A stretch of DNA of 64,000 bases, from positions 558,001 through 622,000 of the forward strand of contig NZ_JACYXJ010000002.1 in assembly GCF_014842925.1 (NCBI RefSeq). The letters run 5' to 3'. Numbering within the stretch: position 1 is the stretch's first letter; every line of letters begins with the position of its first letter. Below, piece by piece: positions 58,179-64,000 of the stretch. The translations under genes and the position numbers were made by a program. Below the pieces are notes generated by a model that did not search any database, was not told where the DNA came from, and saw only the letters and a list, made by a program, of their open reading frames with translations. Origin of the DNA: Roseibium polysiphoniae (GTDB lineage Bacteria > Pseudomonadota > Alphaproteobacteria > Rhizobiales > Stappiaceae).

Positions 58179-58640
58179 CTAGTCGTGGTATGAGGCCTTT
58201 TTGGTTTTGTTGCCTTTCTGGAACGACTCGCTGATCGCGCTGAAGCGATTGACCCCGTCCAGATCCTGACCATTCGTGCTCAGGACAACCCTTGCGTCCT
58301 GTGTGACGCCCAGATCTTTCAACGTGACCTGCTGTTCGGGCTTTTCGCAGATCGGCCGCCAGCCCTTGCCCATATTGAATTCGACGCGCACTTCCTTGCG
58401 ATTTTCAACTTCGACCTGCGTCCAGGCGACTGTGACGGGACGGACCCAGTAGTCACGGCCGCAATAGGAGACACGCCGGAGACCGCTCGACTCGCGCTGG
58501 AAGATCTTGTGACTTCCTGCAAAAAGGCCGTCATCTCCACGAGAGATCAGGTAGAAGTCACCCGGGATCATGATTGCTGCAGAAGCTGTTGCGCTAGCAA
58601 GAAAGCACCAGCCGAGTGCTGCCAGACCCATTTTCTTCAT
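58179..58640 (-). CDS. Secreted two-cysteine protein of unknown family, paralogue 2
   Basis: 153 residues from ATG 58640 (the longer frame to 58700 would bury the signal peptide). Signal peptide MKKMGLAALGWCFLASATAS. The mature part has PGDFYLISRGDDGLFAGSHK, VSYCGRDYWVRPVTVAWT, EVENRKEVRVEFNMGKGWRP, ICEKPEQQVTLKDLG and a late FSAISESFQ. It is close to paralogue 3 over the core and more distant from paralogue 1. The gaps of 142 and 181 bp on either side suggest separate promoters. Confidence 0.65.
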   Translation of the reverse strand: MKKMGLAALGWCFLASATASAAIMIPGDFYLISRGDDGLFAGSHKIFQRESSGLRRVSYCGRDYWVRPVTVAWTQVEVENRKEVRVEFNMGKGWRPICEKPEQQVTLKDLGVTQDARVVLSTNGQDLDGVNRFSAISESFQKGNKTKKASYHD

Positions 58641-58821
58641 TGTGCGTCTACCTGTTCTTTTTTCGAGTGGCGAGAATTGGCGGAACGTCGCGTTCGCCAA
58701 AACGCCCTAGCGTCAACCTTATTGGGCCAGGCGTCTAAATATCGCTCAGATAATTGATCGAATTTTATGTAATCGGGTGGCTATCGCGGTAGCAGATGGG
58801 TCTTTGCAGCCAAAAGCTCTC

Positions 58822-59286
58822 TTAAGGAGCGTAGGTTTCGGTCTCTTCCCGCAGTGATTTGCTGATGGCGCCGAAGAGGCTGAGAGAGCCGGAAGGGCGC
58901 TCGGGCTTTGCCAGGATTTCCCGCGGATCGCCGGCGAGGCCAATGTCACTCAGCGTGACCTGCTGTTCGGGGTGGTCGCAGATCGGCCGCCAACCCTTTC
59001 CGAAATTGAACTCGAGCCGGACCGCCCGGTTGTTTTCTACTTCAACCAGTGTCCAGGCGACCGTATGCGCGCGCACCCAGTAGTCGCGCTTGCAATAAGA
59101 GACCTTGTGGAGACCCGCTGCCGTACGTTTGAAAACCTTGTGGCTGCCAGCAAAATCGCCGACACGGTCCCGTGCGATCAGGTAAAAGTCACCTGAGGAA
59201 GGAATGCCACTGGCAATCGCGTGTTTTGTGCCAAAGGTCTGTGCGACCATGAAAAAGGCAAGGACGGCGAGTAGTTGCTTGAGCAT
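58822..59286 (-). CDS. Secreted two-cysteine protein of unknown family, paralogue 3
   Basis: 154 residues with a signal peptide (MLKQLLAVLAFFMVAQTFGT, cleavage near AIAS). The core repeats the paralogue-2 pattern: SGDFYLIARDRVGDFAGSHK, VSYCKRDYWVRAHTVAWT, EVENNRAVRLEFNFGKGWRP, ICDHPEQQVTLSDIG and FGAISKSLRE. Same strand and order as the other two, downstream of cinA. Function unknown. Confidence 0.65.
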   Translation of the reverse strand: MLKQLLAVLAFFMVAQTFGTKHAIASGIPSSGDFYLIARDRVGDFAGSHKVFKRTAAGLHKVSYCKRDYWVRAHTVAWTLVEVENNRAVRLEFNFGKGWRPICDHPEQQVTLSDIGLAGDPREILAKPERPSGSLSLFGAISKSLREETETYAP

Positions 59287-59373
59287 TGAAGATCATCCAG
59301 ATTTTGCGACTGTGGATGGTCTTCGCCCACTGTTTTCCCACCGTCATTTCCGACAGTGTTAGCGTTCAAGCTA

Positions 59374-59883
59374 TTAGATTTCGCTAGGGGAATTGATTGA
59401 ATTTGAAATAAGTTCGAGCGCTTTTACAACAGCCTGCAGCCGAACTTCGTCTCGGCCAAGGTCGCCGAACTGCGTCGCCAGATGTTCGGTCTTTCGGTTT
59501 TTGGCTGCAAGCGCGAAATGGACCGTTCCGACCGGCTTTTGTACACTGCCACCGCCTGGTCCTGCGATTCCAGTTACGGATACAGCTAGGTCTGCGCGTG
59601 AGTTTTTAAGCGCACCGTCTGCCATTGCGATCGCCGTCTCACGCGAAACCGCGCCAACGGCTTCCAACGTTTCAAACGGCACACCAAGCATCTCCTGTTT
59701 GGCCTCGTTGGAGTAGGTTACAAAGCCGCGATCAATGACGGCTGAGGAGCCTGGCACCTCTGTGAGCAGTCCCGCGATCAGACCTCCGGTGCAGGATTCT
59801 GCTGTGGCGATGATGAGGCCCTTTCGCCGTGCGTCGGCGATGATGCTTTCCGCTTTCGGCAGCAGGTCGATCCATGGTGTCAT
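59374..59883 (-). CDS. CinA C-terminal domain protein (NMN amidohydrolase PncC-type)
   Basis: 169 residues forming only the CinA C-terminal domain: IATAESCTGGLIAGLLTEVPGSSAV, GVVS-like AVSRETAIAMADGAL, and VTGIAGPGGGS. PncC-type enzymes deamidate nicotinamide mononucleotide to NaMN for NAD recycling. It starts 15 bp after ispDF and probably shares its transcript. Confidence 0.9.
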   Translation of the reverse strand: MTPWIDLLPKAESIIADARRKGLIIATAESCTGGLIAGLLTEVPGSSAVIDRGFVTYSNEAKQEMLGVPFETLEAVGAVSRETAIAMADGALKNSRADLAVSVTGIAGPGGGSVQKPVGTVHFALAAKNRKTEHLATQFGDLGRDEVRLQAVVKALELISNSINSPSEI

Positions 59884-59897
59884 TGCACATCATCTCC

Positions 59898-61148
59898 TTA
59901 GAACGGCAGGCGAACGGTCACGGCGGCGATAGAGGCGATGCCTTCCTTGCGACCGGTGAAGCCGAGTCGCTCCGAGGTCGTCGCCTTGACAGAGACTCTC
60001 GAAACCGGCAACGCACAGATGTCGGCAATGGCTTGCCGCATGCGCTCGCGATGGGGACCAATTTTCGGCAGTTCACAAATGATCGTGGCATCAATGTGGG
60101 CAATCCGCCCGCCCTTGTCCTCAACCCGTCGAATGGCGTCGTGAAGAAACTGATCGGAGGCAGCGCCCTTCCATTTTGGATCTGACGGCGGAAAATGCGT
60201 GCCGATATCACCGTCACCGATGGCGCCGAGCACTGCGTCGGTGATGGCGTGCAAAACCACATCCGCATCCGAATGGCCCTTCAGCTTCCGGTCGTGCGGA
60301 ATTGAAATTCCGCCCAAGATGACCGCATCTCCGGTGTCGAAGGCATGGACATCATAGCCAGTGCCCATGCGGACGTCGCCCAGACCCGCGAGAGCGTGGG
60401 AGCCGGCGAGGGGACGGGGGGGCTCTATCTGGTTTGTCATTTCCATGATCTTTCTCGCGCGTTCCAAGTCTGCCGGACTGGTTATCTTGAAATTGTCGGC
60501 ATTGCCATCGGCAAGCTCGATCTGATGTCCGGCCCACTCTGCTACGGCGGTGTCGTCCGTAGAGTCCGTTCGGCCGCTTTGCAGGGCCTGCTGGTGAGCC
60601 TCCCAAATCGTCTTGAGGTCGAACCCCTGTGGCGTCTGTGCGGCCCACAACCCTTTCCTATCGACCGTCGAGAGCGAATGGGTGTCTGCATTTGCGCGCT
60701 TCAGGGTATCCACGACGGGTATCGCCGACAGAACCGCCTTGGCGCCTTGCTGCAGGCGTTCGATGACTGCAGTGATGGCGTCATGTGTCACGAAAGGGCG
60801 TGCTGCGTCGTGAATCAGGACGACTCCGCATTCTGAATACTGAAGGGCGTTCAGCCCCGCGTAGACAGAGGCCTGTCTTGTCGCGCCACCTTCTACCGAG
60901 GTCAGCAACCTATCTGTCGCCGGCACTTTCAAATCCGCAATTGCGTTGTCATAGAGTTGCAGGTCGTCCGCGTGGCGTACCACAAGCACCTTGCTGATCG
61001 CAGGGTGGTCGAGAAATTGCTCAAGCGTATATGTGAGGACTGGACGGCCGGCGAGGGTCCTGTATTGCTTCGGGCGGTCATCATCGGAGCTGGCCAAACG
61101 AGAGCCTCTTCCACCCGCCACGATGATTGCTGCCACTTGTTTGGTCAT
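59898..61148 (-). CDS. ispDF: Bifunctional IspD/IspF of the MEP isoprenoid pathway
   Basis: 416 residues. The N-terminal cytidylyltransferase (IspD) shows VAAIIVAGGRGSRLASSDDD with RPKQY, HDAARPFV and TDDTAVAEWAG. From about residue 255 the MECDP synthase (IspF) follows: MGTGYDVHAF (zinc Asp/His), GHSDADVVLHAITDA and GDIGTHFPPSDP. The fusion is typical of alphaproteobacteria and some epsilonproteobacteria. It makes two non-consecutive steps from MEP to isoprenoid precursors. ATG 61148; a 9-codon longer frame is possible. Confidence 0.96.
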   Translation of the reverse strand: MTKQVAAIIVAGGRGSRLASSDDDRPKQYRTLAGRPVLTYTLEQFLDHPAISKVLVVRHADDLQLYDNAIADLKVPATDRLLTSVEGGATRQASVYAGLNALQYSECGVVLIHDAARPFVTHDAITAVIERLQQGAKAVLSAIPVVDTLKRANADTHSLSTVDRKGLWAAQTPQGFDLKTIWEAHQQALQSGRTDSTDDTAVAEWAGHQIELADGNADNFKITSPADLERARKIMEMTNQIEPPRPLAGSHALAGLGDVRMGTGYDVHAFDTGDAVILGGISIPHDRKLKGHSDADVVLHAITDAVLGAIGDGDIGTHFPPSDPKWKGAASDQFLHDAIRRVEDKGGRIAHIDATIICELPKIGPHRERMRQAIADICALPVSRVSVKATTSERLGFTGRKEGIASIAAVTVRLPF

Positions 61149-61321
61149 CAGGGTCCCGATCCTGTGTGTTCTCATTTTCCCTGCAAACTCTTAGTGCAGG
61201 GGCTCTTTGATGTGACCATGCAAAAGAAATTGCAAACCAAACCATCATATTATGCGTAATTGCCTCTTGCCGCACCGCAAAATATGGCTACGATATAGGC
61301 AATGTTGAGTGTGCACAGGTT

Positions 61322-62344
61322 ATGAGCAGATTGCAGCCCCCTTTGATGTCGGATCCGATTCGCATTGGTCGTCACAGCCTGAAGAACCGGGCCGTGCTCG
61401 CACCCATGTCCGGTGTCAGCGATTTGCCGTTTCGCCGGATCGCTGCCCGGTTTGGCGCCGGAATGGTCGTCAGCGAAATGGTAGCCAGCGAATCTTTCGT
61501 CAAGGGCGACGCTGAAACCCAGATGCGTGCCGAGGCTCACGATGACGGGCTCCACGTTGTACAGCTGGCTGGGCGCGAAGCAAAGTGGATGGGCGAAGCC
61601 GCCAAGGTCATTGCTGATGCCGGTGCTGATGTCATTGATATCAACATGGGCTGCCCGGCCAAGAAGGTGACATCCGGCTATTCCGGCTCTGCCTTGATGC
61701 GTGATCTTGACCACGCTTTGACCCTGATCGAGGCCACGGTTGATGCCGTTGATATTCCTGTGACGCTCAAGATGCGGCTTGGTTGGGATGAGACATCCAT
61801 CAACGCACCGACGCTGGCGCGTCGTGCCGAGGCCGCAGGCATCATGTTGCTGACGGTTCACGGGCGGACGCGCAGCCAGTTCTACAAGGGGCGTGCCAAT
61901 TGGAATGCCATCCGTGACGTGGTTGATGCGGTCGAGATCCCCGTGATCGCGAACGGCGATTGCTGTGATTTCGATGATGCTCTGAGAATGCTTGAGGCGT
62001 CGGGCGCCGATGGCGTGATGGTTGGGCGCGGGTCTTATGGCAGGCCTTGGCTGCCTGGCCATATCGGTCACTATCTTGCCACTGGCGAGAAACGTGCAGC
62101 TCCATGCGGCCCAGAGATTCGTGATCTGGTTCTTGAGCATTATGACGCGATTATAATGCATTACGGCACCATGCCCGGTGTCCGAATTGCCCGAAAACAT
62201 CTTGGCTGGTATCTCGACAATTCCGGCCTCGGCTGCGAGCTGCCCGGCGCCTTGCGTAAAACCCTTATGACCTCCAACGAGCCTGCGGAGGTAATCCGCC
62301 TCGTTGATGGATGGTTGTCTTCTTCCGAACGGAGTGCTGCATGA
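61322..62344 (+). CDS. dusB: tRNA-dihydrouridine synthase DusB
   Basis: A 340-residue FMN TIM-barrel enzyme: [37 protein letters not shown] (catalytic Cys), [32 protein letters not shown] and [12 protein letters not shown]. It reduces uridines in the tRNA D-loop. Its stop overlaps the ntrB start (ATGA); dusB-ntrB-ntrC is a well-known operon order. Confidence 0.95.
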   Translation: MSRLQPPLMSDPIRIGRHSLKNRAVLAPMSGVSDLPFRRIAARFGAGMVVSEMVASESFVKGDAETQMRAEAHDDGLHVVQLAGREAKWMGEAAKVIADAGADVIDINMGCPAKKVTSGYSGSALMRDLDHALTLIEATVDAVDIPVTLKMRLGWDETSINAPTLARRAEAAGIMLLTVHGRTRSQFYKGRANWNAIRDVVDAVEIPVIANGDCCDFDDALRMLEASGADGVMVGRGSYGRPWLPGHIGHYLATGEKRAAPCGPEIRDLVLEHYDAIIMHYGTMPGVRIARKHLGWYLDNSGLGCELPGALRKTLMTSNEPAEVIRLVDGWLSSSERSAA

Positions 62345-63480
62345 CGCCTGAGTCCCTTTCAAAAGGACGTATGGCCGCGCTGGCCAGCGATGGCCCGACG
62401 ATCCTGGATTCGCTTCCACACCCGGTGCTGCTTGTTGCGCCTGATGGTGTAATCGAGTCCGCCAACATGGCGGCGGAAATCTTCATGCGATCCAGCGTCT
62501 CTTACTTGCGGCGCCATCCCATCGACTACTTCGTGCCCTTTGGAAGTCCGCTGCTGACCCTGATCGACCAGGTGCGCGACCGCGGCGCTGCCGTGAACGA
62601 ATACAAGGTTGATATCGGCTCACCGCGTATCGGCGCGCCGAAGATCGTCGACATCAACGCAGCTCCCGTGGCCGAGCGTCCCGGCGCTGTGGTGTTGATG
62701 TTCCAGGAACGCTCCATGGCGGAGAAGATCGACCGTCAGCTGACCTCGCGCGGTGCGGCCCGCACGGTGACCGGCCTCGCGTCCATGCTGGCACATGAGA
62801 TCAAGAATCCGCTGTCGGGGATCCGGGGTGCTGCGCAGCTGCTTGAACAATCGGTTCCGAATGAGGACCGGGCGTTGACCCGGCTGATTACCGATGAGAC
62901 CGACCGGATCGTAAAGCTGGTCGATCGCATGGAAGTCTTCTCTGACGAGCGCCCGATAGAGCGCGAGCCGGTGAACATCCATGTGGTGCTTGATCACGTC
63001 AAACGCCTGGCCGATAGCGGTTTTGCGCGGAGCAAGCGCATCCTGGAAGCCTATGATCCCTCTCTTCCGCCGGTTTTCGCCAACCGCGATCAGTTGATTC
63101 AGGTCTTCCTCAACCTGATCAAGAATGCGAGTGAGGCGATCGGTGACGATCCAGATGGCGAAATTCGGATCACAACGGCGTTTCGTCCCGGCATCCGACT
63201 GTCGGTGCCCGGAACGGCCGAGCGCGTTTCACTGCCTTTGGAATTCTGTGTTCAGGACAATGGTCCGGGCGTTCCAGAAGACCTGCTGCCTCATCTGTTC
63301 GAACCCTTCATCACCACCAAGACCAACGGGTCTGGTCTCGGTCTGGCGCTCGTCGCCAAGATCATCGGTGATCACGGCGGGGTTATTGAATGCGACAGCC
63401 AGCCACGCAAAACCATCTTCCGGATCTTGATGCCGGCTTTTGTTGAACCTGAGGCTCCCTCCAGCGACAGGACCGAATGA
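62341..63480 (+). CDS. ntrB: Nitrogen-regulation histidine kinase NtrB
   Basis: A 379-residue cytoplasmic sensor kinase. An N-terminal PAS domain ([21 protein letters not shown], about 20-120), the H-box [18 protein letters not shown], the N-box [15 protein letters not shown], and ATPase boxes [18 protein letters not shown] and [12 protein letters not shown]. It phosphorylates NtrC under nitrogen limitation and dephosphorylates it with PII. ATG 62341 overlaps the dusB stop, so it is translationally coupled. Confidence 0.95.
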   Translation: MTPESLSKGRMAALASDGPTILDSLPHPVLLVAPDGVIESANMAAEIFMRSSVSYLRRHPIDYFVPFGSPLLTLIDQVRDRGAAVNEYKVDIGSPRIGAPKIVDINAAPVAERPGAVVLMFQERSMAEKIDRQLTSRGAARTVTGLASMLAHEIKNPLSGIRGAAQLLEQSVPNEDRALTRLITDETDRIVKLVDRMEVFSDERPIEREPVNIHVVLDHVKRLADSGFARSKRILEAYDPSLPPVFANRDQLIQVFLNLIKNASEAIGDDPDGEIRITTAFRPGIRLSVPGTAERVSLPLEFCVQDNGPGVPEDLLPHLFEPFITTKTNGSGLGLALVAKIIGDHGGVIECDSQPRKTIFRILMPAFVEPEAPSSDRTE

Positions 63481-63482
63481 TC

Positions 63483-64000
63483 ATGCCGACAGGCACCATC
63501 CTTGTAGCCGATGACGATGCGGCTATCCGTACCGTCCTCAACCAGGCCCTTTCCCGAGCGGGCTATACCGTTCGTCTGACATCGAATGCGACCACGCTCT
63601 GGCGGTGGGTCAGCTCCGGCGACGGGGATCTCGTGATTACCGATGTCGTGATGCCCGACGAAAACATCTTCGACGTGTTGCCACGGATCAAGAAGCTTCG
63701 TCCGGATCTCCCGGTGCTGGTCATGAGCGCGCAGAACACCTTCATGACGGCCATCAGGGCGTCGGAGAAGGGCGCTTATGAGTATCTTCCCAAGCCGTTC
63801 GACCTCAAGGAGCTGACAAGCATCGTCAGCCGTGCTCTCGAGGAACCGAAGGTCCGTCGCCCGGTCGAGATCGACGACATGGGCGAAGGCATGCCGCTGG
63901 TCGGACGGTCTCCTGCGATGCAGGAAATCTATCGTGTGCTCGCGCGGTTGATGCAGACTGATCTGACCGTGATGATCAACGGCGAGTCGGGCACCGGCAA
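63483..64000 (+). CDS. ntrC: Nitrogen-regulation response regulator NtrC, 5' part
   Basis: The gene runs off the window after about 172 codons. The receiver domain shows [20 protein letters not shown] (acidic pocket), [10 protein letters not shown] (phospho-Asp), [12 protein letters not shown] (Ser/Thr) and [11 protein letters not shown] (Lys). The start of the sigma-54-interacting AAA+ domain follows: [13 protein letters not shown] and GESGTGK (Walker A) at the very end. ATG 63483 matches family N-termini; ATG 63477, overlapping the ntrB stop, is possible. It activates sigma-54 promoters of nitrogen-assimilation genes. Confidence 0.95.
   Translation, partial: MPTGTILVADDDAAIRTVLNQALSRAGYTVRLTSNATTLWRWVSSGDGDLVITDVVMPDENIFDVLPRIKKLRPDLPVLVMSAQNTFMTAIRASEKGAYEYLPKPFDLKELTSIVSRALEEPKVRRPVEIDDMGEGMPLVGRSPAMQEIYRVLARLMQTDLTVMINGESGTG

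Noticed and set aside
61250..62419. 389-codon minus-strand frame opposite dusB
   Set aside because: Pure antisense of dusB with no domain and no ribosome site.

Overview
The window is G+C-rich chromosomal DNA from an alphaproteobacterium, most likely a marine Hyphomicrobiales/Stappiaceae-type organism (Roseibium/Labrenzia-like; this is inference). The basis is gene order and fusions typical of the class: ftsB-pdhA-pdhB (with its own lipoyl domain)-pdhC-lpd ... lipA-coq10 ... cinA-ispDF (fused)-dusB-ntrB-ntrC, together with trpD-trpC-moaC-moeA, tpiA-secG-pyrG and glmU-glmS-recG-sdhE-mfd. I saw no insertion sequence, prophage, rRNA gene or CRISPR array.

Layout. (a) 1-13 kb is an accessory catabolic region. 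It begins with the end of a RidA-family gene. Next comes a divergent module of an HpcH/HpaI aldolase facing a HisD/HpsN-like dehydrogenase, a short-chain dehydrogenase and a LacI-type regulator, with a perfect 18-bp palindrome between the divergent genes. A minus-strand PotABCD-type ABC importer operon then ends in a clear creatinase gene. Divergent from potA are an ectoine-hydrolase-like M24 gene (doeA) and an M20 deacetylase. (b) 13-22 kb is core: moeA, moaC, trpC, trpD and a PpiD-like chaperone on the minus strand, then tpiA, secG, pyrG and a glyoxalase-like gene on the plus strand. (c) 22.8-36.8 kb is mixed: an RND efflux pair, a patch of lineage-specific small genes (GNAT-like, PAS-like, XRE-like and two unknowns) around a tRNA-Lys(UUU), a TAXI-type TRAP transporter with a universal stress protein, ccdA and a membrane-anchored SPOR-like protein. 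(d) 37-49 kb holds glmU, glmS, small membrane proteins, recG, sdhE, mfd and a LysR regulator. (e) 49-64 kb holds the pyruvate dehydrogenase operon, two GlsB-like membrane proteins, a thioesterase, lipA, coq10, three tandem paralogues of an unrecognised secreted protein, cinA, ispDF, dusB, ntrB and the start of ntrC.

How parts work together. pdhABC-lpd needs lipoate, supplied by lipA nearby. glmU and glmS make UDP-GlcNAc for peptidoglycan and LPS. The ABC importer plus creatinase suggests uptake of creatine and cleavage to sarcosine and urea, and the DoeA-like enzyme suggests use of ectoine, so 4-13 kb looks like salvage of nitrogen-rich osmolytes. ntrB/ntrC at the end is the nitrogen two-component system. 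The points most worth following up are: two abutting 25-nt hairpins followed by an intrinsic terminator just before creatinase; the unassigned LacI-controlled aldolase/dehydrogenase module; a PotB-like permease with a roughly 140-residue periplasmic insert; and the tandem triplet of secreted two-cysteine proteins.
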